Origin: Mariniphaga sp040772505
Lineage (GTDB): Bacteria > Bacteroidota > Bacteroidia > Bacteroidales > Prolixibacteraceae
Direction of reading: 5' to 3'
Length of the DNA stretch: 64,000 nucleotides
Assembly: GCA_040772505.1 (NCBI GenBank)
Contig: JAXGYA010000002.1
Location: 186,001-250,000, forward strand
Shown: positions 8,966 through 17,857 of the stretch, piece after piece
Layout of the letters: the number at the start of each line of letters is the position of its first letter
Numbering within the stretch: the stretch's first letter is position 1
Position numbers and translations under genes: made by a program
The notes under the pieces: model-generated
The model's input: only the letters and a program-made list of their open reading frames with translations
Told to the model about the DNA's origin: nothing
The model's database searches: none

Positions 8966-11206
8966 TTATTGACTATATAATTTTTTAAATTTTTTAAAAA
9001 CTGATACAAAGCCGCGCGCTGCCTCAAATCCATTTGGAGCATTTGCATGATCGGAAGAAACTTGCACGACATCAACCATATTTCGTAGTTCCTCTGCATA
9101 TTCTTCAGCAATGGCAAACTCTCTTGATGCCATCTCTCTATCATTTCTTACATGAAAAACAGATGTACGAATCATATAAAATATATACTTATACATCACA
9201 TAACCGTATTCAAATCTTTTTTGATCTTCAAGAAGACGCAGTAGTTCAATTGTATCATTACAATCAATCAGTGATTGTTCTATGTGCTTTTTTGCTTGTT
9301 CCATAGCATCCATCATTTCAACAATATCAGGCCCATCATTAACCAAAGGTTTGTGTTGTTTGTATTTAATATGATCAAGATCGAAAATATTTTTGGTAAG
9401 CAGATTCCTCGCTATTGAATAATTATTTAAATGCTCAATGCCTGCAGCATGAACTAGTGGCTTAATATTAGCAGTAGCAAATTCAAGCTGCTCATAAAAT
9501 TGTCTGCTGGTAAAACTTGTTGTAGGGTAATATAAACTAAAATAATTATCCACTATATTGTTGGCATCTGCTCCTGTATCCCATAGAAGTTTTGCCATGA
9601 GATACTGGTTAAGTGTCCAGGTTCCCCATAATTTGTGTGGAGAATGCATATAGTGAAAATGACGTGCTCCATTGCGCCAATACCATGGAATATCCGTTGA
9701 CATTATTCTGGTAAATACAACAGGCAGTGATTTTATTGAACTTACATTGTAATATTCTCCTATTAACATAGAGCCCGTATAATGTCTGTTTCCTCCAATA
9801 GTCCAACTTTGGTAAGCTTCCATTTGCCACTGATTTATTTCACTACACGCAGGATCAGCAAAACTGTGAGCATAACATCTCCGGATAGGATAGAAAGTAA
9901 CTGAACTGTTTTTATAATCATAATCTTCCGGTAAAGGTTTTGTCGGTGGAGCAAGGGTTTGAACGTAAGCAATATTATTTACCTCAACACGATGATTGAG
10001 TTTTCCCTCTCCACTCGCCTTTGCCAACTCTTTTAATATGTCATGGGTGACCAAAAACATCTTATCTGTATATGAACCATCATAAGATTTGCAATTTTCA
10101 CATTGGCACCATTTATGGGCTCCATCCATTGCCATGAAATTAAATATATCTGCATGCTGCCAAACCCCGTCAGCAAGTTGCTGTACAATCCTTTTTGCAA
10201 ACTCTTTACGGGCATCCTCATTAGTTGTGCAGAAATTAAAACCATGTCTATCTTCAGATTCAATCTTAACCCTTTCCCCGTCTTTCATTCCATACCATTC
10301 CGGATGAGCTTCAAAATTGGATAGCTTTCCATCACCATCTACGTCGCCGAGATATTCATCTGCAATTTTATATGGATCATCGGGTTTATTTTCATCTCCT
10401 TTGAATTTTGGATGGTTATATGGATATTCATCATCCGATACAAAAACTATCCCCTGAATAATGTGACCACCCTCACTTAATTTAAACCCCAGTTTCTTTA
10501 AAAGATAAACCGGCTGGTTCTCTGCAGTCCAGTAGTTAAGTTTATTCCTTGCCATCCAAAAAAAGAAGTCATCATCAACTTTCCTGTCTCCCCATGCATA
10601 GAATCCCCTCGTAAAATAGGATGGATTTTCAATAATATTCAAATTGAAAGGAATATCAACAAGTGTATCAGGAAATATTTTACCTTTTTCACCAAGACCA
10701 ATAAACTTTATGCCAAGTTCCTCCAGGTAACGATATACACCATACAAAGTGCCAATCCTGTCAGCACCTTCAATTATGGTTATTACCATGTTGTCTTCTT
10801 TGAAAGACCTGATACTGAATGATTGCTCAGTTTCAAGTTTTGTGTCTTCTCTGGATAGGGGGTATTTATTTATTAGTGAATTGGAAAAACGGCTTCCAAC
10901 AACAAAAACATCTCCATTTATCGGCATTTTACCGGAATCAGAAAAATTAACTTCTTCGGCTTTAATAGCGGTTGCTACTGGTAAATATTTAGCCAATTCC
11001 ATAGCCGCAAAACTTTCAGTGCATGCACGGTCATCAACCAGATCATTATCGGACCAATTTACTCTTTCTTCGCTGATCGCAGCCTGCTCTACTGAGGTAA
11101 AGGGTCCCTTGCTTACCAAAATAGTTATTTGCGCTTTGCAAATTGTACCTACAATAAGCAAAGCAAGTATTAACACACAATTTCTTTTTATAGCATTCAT
11201 TTCCAA
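8966..11206 (-). CDS. DUF4838-family secreted glycosidase-like protein (paralog 1)
   Basis: 746 residues. A signal peptide ends near GTICKAQ; either Met1 or Met3 could start. Next comes an alpha-glucuronidase-like N-terminal domain (DRIGTLYGVYRYLEELGIKF), then AMDGAHKWCQCENCKS in the middle with the acidic residue six before CxCxxC. The region from YPIRRCYAH through SPHKLWGTWTLNQYLMAKLLWD is shared with the 711-residue neighbour. A segment DEYLGDVDGDGKLSNFE (about residue 288) has an EF-hand or dockerin-like Ca2+ loop pattern, DVDGDGKLSNFE. The C-terminal 180 residues are helical. It is the first enzyme-like gene after susD. The family is of unknown specificity. Confidence 0.8.
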   Translation of the reverse strand: MEMNAIKRNCVLILALLIVGTICKAQITILVSKGPFTSVEQAAISEERVNWSDNDLVDDRACTESFAAMELAKYLPVATAIKAEEVNFSDSGKMPINGDVFVVGSRFSNSLINKYPLSREDTKLETEQSFSIRSFKEDNMVITIIEGADRIGTLYGVYRYLEELGIKFIGLGEKGKIFPDTLVDIPFNLNIIENPSYFTRGFYAWGDRKVDDDFFFWMARNKLNYWTAENQPVYLLKKLGFKLSEGGHIIQGIVFVSDDEYPYNHPKFKGDENKPDDPYKIADEYLGDVDGDGKLSNFEAHPEWYGMKDGERVKIESEDRHGFNFCTTNEDARKEFAKRIVQQLADGVWQHADIFNFMAMDGAHKWCQCENCKSYDGSYTDKMFLVTHDILKELAKASGEGKLNHRVEVNNIAYVQTLAPPTKPLPEDYDYKNSSVTFYPIRRCYAHSFADPACSEINQWQMEAYQSWTIGGNRHYTGSMLIGEYYNVSSIKSLPVVFTRIMSTDIPWYWRNGARHFHYMHSPHKLWGTWTLNQYLMAKLLWDTGADANNIVDNYFSLYYPTTSFTSRQFYEQLEFATANIKPLVHAAGIEHLNNYSIARNLLTKNIFDLDHIKYKQHKPLVNDGPDIVEMMDAMEQAKKHIEQSLIDCNDTIELLRLLEDQKRFEYGYVMYKYIFYMIRTSVFHVRNDREMASREFAIAEEYAEELRNMVDVVQVSSDHANAPNGFEAARGFVSVFKKFKKLYSQ

Positions 11207-11402
11207 TTAGTTTATAAAATTCACTTTCCAAATACTCTCAATGCCATATCTGTCCTGTCCTATCAACTTTATTATTAATTTGAGAAAACTCTTAGAAACT
11301 TGTTTGTCTCTATAAAAATTTTCTCTTTTCGAACAAGAAAACAGAAAAACTTGTATTGAGTAACAAAACCGATTACTTTATTTCCAATAGTAAAATATGA
11401 AA

Positions 11403-11426
11403 CCAGAACCTGCACAATGGTTCTGG
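11403..11426 (-). other. Hairpin between susD and the first DUF4838 gene
   Basis: A perfect 8-bp inverted repeat, CCAGAACC and GGTTCTGG, separated by eight bases, 52 bases after the susD stop. There is no clean T tract after it on the minus strand, so it is more likely an mRNA-stability or processing structure that uncouples susCD levels from the enzyme genes than a full terminator. That role is inferred. Confidence 0.4.
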
Positions 11427-11477
11427 GAAATCTGCTCCCATCATTTGCATAGCTCCATTTTACGTTGTTCGTGACAC

Positions 11478-13049
11478 TCAATAACCAGGATTTTGCGGAA
11501 AATCAGCATCTAAATTTGCATCAATTACCTCTTGTGGGATAGGCCACAATTTATTATGATCAGCTATAACAGATCCACACTGAGTATTATGTAGTTTAGT
11601 CCTTTCAAGCCATTTTCCCAGACGAAGCAAAGTGTATCTTCTATGTTCTTCTGTAAGAAGTTCCCTTACCCTTTCATCTAAAATGAAGTCGATAGTAACT
11701 TGCGAAGCATTAATTTCAGATGCGTTAGATCTTCTGCGAATAATGTTCAAAGTTTCTGCAGCCTGTTCATTCTTATTCTGTAAGTGCTGTGCTTCAGTCA
11801 ATAATAAATAGGTTTCAGCCAATCGTAAATATGGTTGATGATGATAACCATTACCAGCAGCAGGATCATCAGGATCTCCATCGTTCCATTTTTGAGTTGA
11901 AGGTCTGTAATTATCCGCAAGAGGTTCGGGTGAATCAGCAAGTCGGGTAAAAACAGTATCACCGTTGTCCTTAATAACAAATCTATGAATAGCATATATG
12001 GAACCTCTGTCATCACCTTCTTCATATAAATTAAATGCAAAATCTGTTACTGCAAGAAAAGCAGTTCCTCGTCCCCACTCTGGGTTAACACTTACACCAG
12101 GGATAGCTGAATATCGAGTCATCCATACTCTTCTCATTCTATTACCTCCTCCGCCACCAGGTATATTCTTAGAATAAGGAAATGCCCAAAGGACTTCAGT
12201 ATTCCCCTTATTATGAAATACATTGTCGTGGTAAAATTGATCCATAAATGGGACTCCTGGCTTATCCTTATTAACCCCATACCTTTCAGTAATTAATTTA
12301 AAATTGGGGTTTTTAATAGCGGCCAATGCCTTTATTTCTGCTTTTTCAGGCTTACCCATCGTTAAATATAATTCTGCTAAATAATGTTGCGCAACAGCTT
12401 TACCTATTCGACCCGGAACAGGTTGCACCTCTGGCAAATGTTGTTCTGCAAAAAGCCAGTCTTCTTCCATCATTTCTCTAACATCGGACACAGATGTTCT
12501 TTGCCAGTCAGTTTTAATATCTCCGCCTTTTGATTCATCTAATTTTAACGGAACATCTCCCCAGCAATATGTTAAATGACGATAAGCCCATGCTCTGAAA
12601 AATTTAGCCTGAGCTATAACTTCATTTTTTTGATTTTGTGTATCCCATTCAATTTCATCACCATCAGCTCTTTCAATGATCATATTTGCGCTATTAATTA
12701 TTGCATATAGCCATACCCAATTTTGATTTAATCCATAGGAACTTGAATTCAGATAATTACCAAATTGCTCAAACATAATATCTAATGGGGCAAATCTGGA
12801 TATATAATATGCATCAGTTGAAACAATAGCAAAAACAGAACGCATATTTGAGTATCCATACCCGTTTCTTTCATCTCTTACTTGAGCATATAATGCATTT
12901 AATCCATTGTCAAAACCAGCAGGATTTACAAACAGATTATCTGCAGTTAAAACATCACGTGGTTTTTCTTTTAAAAATTCTTCCTCATCACAAGATAATA
13001 TTCCACAAATGATGATACTCAATATTAAAAATAAAGAATAGTTTTTCAT
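11478..13049 (-). CDS. susD: SusD/RagB-family surface glycan-binding lipoprotein
   Basis: 523 residues. Lipoprotein signal LSIIICGILSCDEEEFLKE with the lipidation Cys at 20. The protein has the RagB/SusD layout: N-terminal segment FLKEKPRDVLTADNLF, a TPR-like helical core (AQAKFFRAWAYRHLTYCWGD, AVAQHYLAELYLTMGKPEKA) and the C-terminal SusD region (YLRLAETYLLLTEAQH, LLTEEHRRYTLLRLGKW). SusD caps the SusC channel and binds glycan at the cell surface. It starts 17 bases after the susC stop, the normal susCD arrangement. Because susC is interrupted upstream on the same transcript, expression of this gene may be reduced by polarity. Confidence 0.93.
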   Translation of the reverse strand: MKNYSLFLILSIIICGILSCDEEEFLKEKPRDVLTADNLFVNPAGFDNGLNALYAQVRDERNGYGYSNMRSVFAIVSTDAYYISRFAPLDIMFEQFGNYLNSSSYGLNQNWVWLYAIINSANMIIERADGDEIEWDTQNQKNEVIAQAKFFRAWAYRHLTYCWGDVPLKLDESKGGDIKTDWQRTSVSDVREMMEEDWLFAEQHLPEVQPVPGRIGKAVAQHYLAELYLTMGKPEKAEIKALAAIKNPNFKLITERYGVNKDKPGVPFMDQFYHDNVFHNKGNTEVLWAFPYSKNIPGGGGGNRMRRVWMTRYSAIPGVSVNPEWGRGTAFLAVTDFAFNLYEEGDDRGSIYAIHRFVIKDNGDTVFTRLADSPEPLADNYRPSTQKWNDGDPDDPAAGNGYHHQPYLRLAETYLLLTEAQHLQNKNEQAAETLNIIRRRSNASEINASQVTIDFILDERVRELLTEEHRRYTLLRLGKWLERTKLHNTQCGSVIADHNKLWPIPQEVIDANLDADFPQNPGY

Positions 13050-13066
13050 GTTTTTATTTTTTAAAA

Positions 13067-14551
13067 TTATATACCAATATTTAATCCGATACTAAATGTA
13101 CGGTTAAGAGGATTAGCTATTTGAGACCCTAACTCGGGATCTAAGCCTTCCCACTTTGTAAATGTCAAAGCATTTGTTATATTTCCATAAATACGTAAAT
13201 TTTTAACCCCAATTTTTTTAATTGTCTGATCAGAGAAAACATAAGAAAGAGTGACATCCCTTAATCTTAAAAAACTGGCATTCTGATAGAATTTAATAGC
13301 ATAGGGATTGGAATAATTTGAGTTCCTGGGATAATCATTGGTAGGATTATCTTCTCTCCACCAGTTTTGCTTAACCGTATTTCGCCTACAATCAACCTCA
13401 ACTATATCTGTTTCCATCAATTGATTGTACTTTGTAGCACCAAGCTGGGAATTAAAAAACATACTTAATGTGAAGTTTTGATAACTAATTGTATTTTCAA
13501 ATCCAATTATATATGAAGGATCGGAATGGCCAATAAAACTACGATCATCAGCATCAATTTTACCATCATTATTAGTGTCTTTAATTTTAACTATTCCTGG
13601 TTCAGCTTCAGGCTGTAGTGAATAATCATCCCCAATCTGCCAAACACCATCAAATACGTAATCGAAGTTAGTGTCAATTGATTTACCAATGAACCACTTA
13701 TTGGCAATATCATCTTCTTTATTCCCATATAGATCAATGATTTGGTTTTTATTGTGTGAAACACTTAATTTAGTTTCCCAAAGAAATTTAGGAGATTGAA
13801 TATTTTTTGAACTAATAGATAAATCGAATCCTGTATTTTTTACTTCGCCAATATTTGATGTGATTGAAGTGAATGCTCCCGCTTGCCATCCTGCGGCAAA
13901 GTTTTCAGTTACTCCATGAATCGATGAGATAGACCTGTCAAGTAATAAATCATGTGTATGTGTTTCATATATGTCTATTGCACCAGAAATTCTTGAGTTT
14001 ATTATTTGAAAGTCAAATCCATAATTAAGTTTTACTGTGGTTTCCCACCTTAGATTATTATTTGCTAACGCCCCAGGCCCATAACCTGCTGCCGTTGTTT
14101 CGGCATTATCTCCCCTCAAGTAATTGTATTCCTGTAATCTCGCTAAAGTAGAATAAGAGCCAATAGCTTGATTACCAACCTCACCATAAGAAACCCTTAA
14201 TTTAAAATAATCAATCCAATCCATAGATAAGAATTTTTCTTCTGAGATATTCCAACCTAATGCGATTGAAGGAAAAATTGCAAATTTATTATCTTTGCCA
14301 AAACTTGAATATCCATCTCTTCTCGCTGTAAATGTTAATAAATATTTACTATTAAAATTATAGTTTAACCTTACCATTTGCGAGAGTAATTGATTTTCTG
14401 AACGAGAAGCACTTGGAATAACATTTTCAGCAACTCCCGATTGGTACCATGTTAAAACGTCGGTAGGAAATCTTTTCGCAGTAAGAGATCTGCTCTCTGA
14501 TTCAGACGATTCAGTACTGTATAAACCGGTGAAATGAATATGATGTTTCAC
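13067..14551 (-). CDS. susC: SusC/RagA TonB-dependent transporter, C-terminal part (cut by IS)
   Basis: 494 codons forming most of the 22-stranded outer-membrane barrel of a SusC transporter. Typical strands are LLTFTARRDGYSSFGKDNKF, FPSIALGWNISEEKF and the C-terminal NPLNRTFSIGLNIGI. The frame opens immediately beside the IS4-family element. Removing the element and one 9-bp copy of the target duplication joins ...RDFNKHH directly to IHFTGLYSTESS in frame, giving a normal-length SusC of 1137 residues. On its own this fragment has no signal peptide or plug and cannot function. Confidence 0.9.
   Translation of the reverse strand: MKHHIHFTGLYSTESSESESRSLTAKRFPTDVLTWYQSGVAENVIPSASRSENQLLSQMVRLNYNFNSKYLLTFTARRDGYSSFGKDNKFAIFPSIALGWNISEEKFLSMDWIDYFKLRVSYGEVGNQAIGSYSTLARLQEYNYLRGDNAETTAAGYGPGALANNNLRWETTVKLNYGFDFQIINSRISGAIDIYETHTHDLLLDRSISSIHGVTENFAAGWQAGAFTSITSNIGEVKNTGFDLSISSKNIQSPKFLWETKLSVSHNKNQIIDLYGNKEDDIANKWFIGKSIDTNFDYVFDGVWQIGDDYSLQPEAEPGIVKIKDTNNDGKIDADDRSFIGHSDPSYIIGFENTISYQNFTLSMFFNSQLGATKYNQLMETDIVEVDCRRNTVKQNWWREDNPTNDYPRNSNYSNPYAIKFYQNASFLRLRDVTLSYVFSDQTIKKIGVKNLRIYGNITNALTFTKWEGLDPELGSQIANPLNRTFSIGLNIGI
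14540..14548. repeat. Left copy of the 9-bp IS target-site duplication
   Basis: ATGATGTTT directly abuts the left end of the IS element and is repeated at 15860-15868 beside the right end. Nine bases is within the range known for IS4-family elements. Confidence 0.85.
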
Positions 14552-15859
14552 TAGTGGGCACTCTAAAACAAAAAACGTTCTTTTAAATCATTGTACATCT
14601 TATAGTTAAGCACCCTTCTGTAGCGTGACGATTTGAATTGAGAACTTGTTTTAACTTTGACTAAAAGTATAAAACAATGAATCAAGGGAGATATATTTTC
14701 GCTCAGCTTACAGATTTTTTACCAAGACGCGTCTTTGACACTATTGTAGCTAAGTATGATGGGAATAAGAAAGTTAGAACACTTACATGTTGGAATCAGA
14801 TGCTCTGTATGATTTTCGGTCAGCTCACTGCGCGTGACAGCATGCGTGACTTAATGCTTAGTTTAGAAGCTCATAGCAAAAAGTATTACCATCTTGGTTT
14901 GGGTAAAAGCGTGACTCGCACCAACCTTGGTAAGGCTAATCGCAATAGGGATTACAGAATCTTTGAAGAGTTTGCGTATGTTCTTATCGATGAAGCTCGT
15001 CGTAGCATTTACAAAGATGACTTTGAGATCAAAGTAGATGGTGAAGTTTATGCTTTCGATTCGACTACTATTGACCTCTGTTTGAGTGTTTTTTGGTGGG
15101 CAGAGTTTCGTAAAAATAAGGGAGGCATTAAATTGCATACTCTTTATGATATCAAAACATCTATCCCTTCACTCGTGCTTATTACAAACGCAAAAACTCA
15201 CGATGTGAACATGCTTGACGAGCTTATTTATGAAGCAGGGAGTTACTACATAATGGACAAAGGTTATATAGACTTTACTAGACTCTACAACCTGCACCGT
15301 AGCAAGGCTTACTTTGTCATGAGAGCAAAGAGTAATATGCAGTTTCGTAGAATTTACTCTAAAAAAGTGGATAGAAAAACAGGATTAATATATGATCAAA
15401 TAGGAAAACTGGTAACAATTAATTCTTTAAAATCGTATCCGGAAAAACTTCGTAGAATTAAATATTATGATGCAGAAACTGACAAGCTATTCATTTTCAT
15501 TACCAATAACATAGAGCTTACAGCACTGGAAATAGTTTTGTTATACAAAAAACGTTGGCAGGTGGAGTTATTTTTTAAATGGATGAAGCAGCACTTAAAG
15601 ATAAAATCCTTTTGGGGAACTACCATAAATGCTGTAAAGATCCAGCTTTATTGTGCAATAATAACATACTGCTTAGTGAGCATAGTTGGTAACAAACTGA
15701 AAGTAGACCGTTCAATATACGAAATATTACAAATTCTAAGCTTCTCTCTACTCGACAAAACTCCTGTAAACGAGATACTTAATAAAAACGATTACAAAAA
15801 TGTCAAAGAGCTCAATGATAAACAACTAAGAATCAAGTGGATCTAAGTGCCCACGTATG
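14549..15859 (+). mobile_element. IS4-family insertion sequence, 1311 bp, inside susC
   Basis: The ends are imperfect inverted repeats: CACTAGTGGGCACT at the left and, read inward on the other strand, CATACGTGGGCACT at the right, sharing CA-n3-GTGGGCACT. A 9-bp direct duplication (ATGATGTTT) flanks the element. It carries one intact transposase gene in the opposite orientation to susC. Excision of the element plus one target copy restores the susC frame exactly, so the boundaries are well supported. The intact gene and matching target copies suggest a recent insertion. Confidence 0.92.
14677..15846 (+). CDS. IS4-family transposase
   Basis: 389-residue DDE transposase. The catalytic triad can be placed: first Asp in YAFDSTTIDL (about residue 128), second Asp in YYIMDKGYIDF (about 195), and the Glu in YKKRWQVELFFKWMK, which matches the IS4 signature Y-x2-R-x3-E-x6-K. 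The N-terminal region resembles the DUF4372 domain usual in Bacteroidetes members. The gene appears complete, with no stops or shifts, so the element may still move. It ends 13 bases before the right end of the element. Confidence 0.93.
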   Translation: MNQGRYIFAQLTDFLPRRVFDTIVAKYDGNKKVRTLTCWNQMLCMIFGQLTARDSMRDLMLSLEAHSKKYYHLGLGKSVTRTNLGKANRNRDYRIFEEFAYVLIDEARRSIYKDDFEIKVDGEVYAFDSTTIDLCLSVFWWAEFRKNKGGIKLHTLYDIKTSIPSLVLITNAKTHDVNMLDELIYEAGSYYIMDKGYIDFTRLYNLHRSKAYFVMRAKSNMQFRRIYSKKVDRKTGLIYDQIGKLVTINSLKSYPEKLRRIKYYDAETDKLFIFITNNIELTALEIVLLYKKRWQVELFFKWMKQHLKIKSFWGTTINAVKIQLYCAIITYCLVSIVGNKLKVDRSIYEILQILSFSLLDKTPVNEILNKNDYKNVKELNDKQLRIKWI

Positions 15860-17800
15860 ATGATGTTTATTGAAATCCCTTTTAAATATAAAAATGTTTT
15901 CTAACATTTTATATTTGCTATTACCATCGACAGTATATGCCTGACCTTGATTTCGCAAACCTACCAAGGTATTTTGGCCATAAAATCGTCCGGTACTCGA
16001 ATTGTTACTTCTATATCCTGTGTTAAGTTTATATGAAAGCCCTTCAATAAAAGGAAAATTTATTTCAATATAATTGGTTGAAAACAAATGTTGACTATAT
16101 TGCTCATCATTAACATATAGATTCAACAATGGATTTTGATATATCGGTTCTTCAGGCCAGGGAAATATTTCATATGTCCTTCCATCATCCTCAAAGGGTT
16201 TTAATAAAGGATTCATTTTATAAGTGTCATTCCAACCTGCTGTGAGCCCGGAATTATCTCGATTAGTAAATTGTGAATTAGTGCCAAAAGTTAACCAATC
16301 TGTTACATTGACCGACAAATTAGATCTTACAACTAATTGCTTAAAATCATCTCCTTTGGCAATTCCTTTAACATTTGTGTAAGTTCCGGAAACAAAATAA
16401 TTGAAGAAATCAGAACCACCGTTTAAATTAACGGTGTGATTTTGCTCCTGACCAGTTCTCAATGCTAAATCAAGCCAATCTGTTGCTACTCCTTCTTCGT
16501 GGTTTTTGATAAGCGTTGGGAAATTACTAATGACATCAATCCCAACTCTCTCCATTGCAAAATCCCACCATTCTTCAGCATTAAGAATTGGTGGAGCATA
16601 AGCCACTTGTTGAATACCATAAGTACCATTATAGGTAATAGCAGGCTTACCTGTTTTTCCTCTTTTTGTAGTAATAAGAATAATGCCATTAGCTGCTCTT
16701 GATCCGTAAATAGCTTCAGCGGATGCGTCTTTTAAAACCTCAATCGATTCAATGTCAAACTGACTAATTTCATTTAACCCGCCACCATAAGTTACACCAT
16801 CTAAAATTATTAATGGGGAATTACTGGCTTTTATCGAATTTTTTCCTCTTACAAGAATGTTGTACGATGATTGTGCTGCATTACTACTTGATTGTTGAAT
16901 ATTTAAACCAGGTGTAATTCCTTGTAATGCCTGAAGAATATTAATTTTAGCGCCTTGCTTTTCTAATTGATCTGAACGAACAGAACTCAAAGAACCCGTT
17001 AAATCACTTTTTTTCATGGTTCCATACCCCACAGCCACCACTTCTTCAATCCCAATCGCCTCAACCTCCATCCTCACATCAATACTCGTTTGGCTCCCAA
17101 CAACAACTTCCTGGCTCCGCATCCCCACAAACGAAAACTGCAAGGTGGCATTTTCCGGCAATGAAGAAATGGAATATTCCCCGTCAGCGTTGGTAACTGT
17201 TCCCTGGGTAGTTCCTTTTATCACGATGGTTACGCCAGGAAGCGGCTGCCCGGATTCGTCGGTTACTTTACCGGAAACGGCGGGTTGTTGCTGTGCCACT
17301 GCCGGGCTGACTTTCCCAAGTACTTCGGGTGTTGTCAACACGATTAGCCGGTCGTTAATCAGGTAAGCCACATCGGTTCCGGCAAATACAGTTTGGAGTA
17401 CCGTTTCAATATTTTGCTCTTCAAGGTTAACGGTAACTCTTCGGTCAGCATCAATCACTTTTTCGCTGTAAACAAAAAAGTAAAATTCGCTTTGCTTTTG
17501 AATATTGGCAAGCACCTCTTCCACTTTGGCGTTTTCCATTTTCAATGTGAGTCTTTTGGATTGCGCGTACGTTTCGCTTGCTAAAAGGCCAAAGGTAGAA
17601 ACCATAATCAAAATTGCTGTTAGTTTCATAACCATTAGTAGTTTTACAACGCGGGAAAAACAATTTTTCCCAATCAATTTTTTGTTAAAATTTTTCATAC
17701 TTTTGTACTGTTTTGAGTTAGAAAATACCCTGTACCATTTTACAGGGAAGTTTTTTACACACACCAGGGAAGTGTTGGCGCATTTCCCTGTTTTTTTCAT
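15833..17800 (-). CDS. susC: SusC/RagA TonB-dependent transporter, N-terminal part with STN domain (cut by IS)
   Basis: 655 codons, of which the last eight or so (after NKHHH) are read from the IS end. A long leader contains the signal MVMKLTAILIMVSTFGLLAS. The likelier start is the Met at 17698 (MKNFNKKL); the first Met is at 17800. Next come an STN domain (about 80-155: AKVEEVLANIQKQSEFYFFV), a carboxypeptidase-D-like regulatory domain (GKVTDESGQPLPGVTIVIKG), the plug with EEVVAVGYGTMKKSDLTGS, and the SusC signature SRAANGIILITTKRGK. The STN domain contacts a FecR anti-sigma factor, which fits the fecR and sigma genes immediately upstream. The insertion truncates the barrel, so import through this protein should be lost. 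Confidence 0.92.
   Translation of the reverse strand: MKKTGKCANTSLVCVKNFPVKWYRVFSNSKQYKSMKNFNKKLIGKNCFSRVVKLLMVMKLTAILIMVSTFGLLASETYAQSKRLTLKMENAKVEEVLANIQKQSEFYFFVYSEKVIDADRRVTVNLEEQNIETVLQTVFAGTDVAYLINDRLIVLTTPEVLGKVSPAVAQQQPAVSGKVTDESGQPLPGVTIVIKGTTQGTVTNADGEYSISSLPENATLQFSFVGMRSQEVVVGSQTSIDVRMEVEAIGIEEVVAVGYGTMKKSDLTGSLSSVRSDQLEKQGAKINILQALQGITPGLNIQQSSSNAAQSSYNILVRGKNSIKASNSPLIILDGVTYGGGLNEISQFDIESIEVLKDASAEAIYGSRAANGIILITTKRGKTGKPAITYNGTYGIQQVAYAPPILNAEEWWDFAMERVGIDVISNFPTLIKNHEEGVATDWLDLALRTGQEQNHTVNLNGGSDFFNYFVSGTYTNVKGIAKGDDFKQLVVRSNLSVNVTDWLTFGTNSQFTNRDNSGLTAGWNDTYKMNPLLKPFEDDGRTYEIFPWPEEPIYQNPLLNLYVNDEQYSQHLFSTNYIEINFPFIEGLSYKLNTGYRSNNSSTGRFYGQNTLVGLRNQGQAYTVDGNSKYKMLENIFIFKRDFNKHHHTWALRST
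15860..15868. repeat. Right copy of the 9-bp IS target-site duplication
   Basis: ATGATGTTT abutting the right end of the element, identical to 14540-14548. In susC the site encodes KHH within RDFNKHHIHFTG. Confidence 0.85.
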
Positions 17801-17857
17801 TTTAAACTCATCTCATTTCATAGGCACTCTTTTTTGGTTAAACATTTATTTTATCAG

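Noticed and set aside
11275..11481. 68-codon minus-strand frame between susD and the first DUF4838 gene
   Set aside because: It overlaps the susD stop, contains the hairpin and has no recognisable similarity; probably untranslated RNA.
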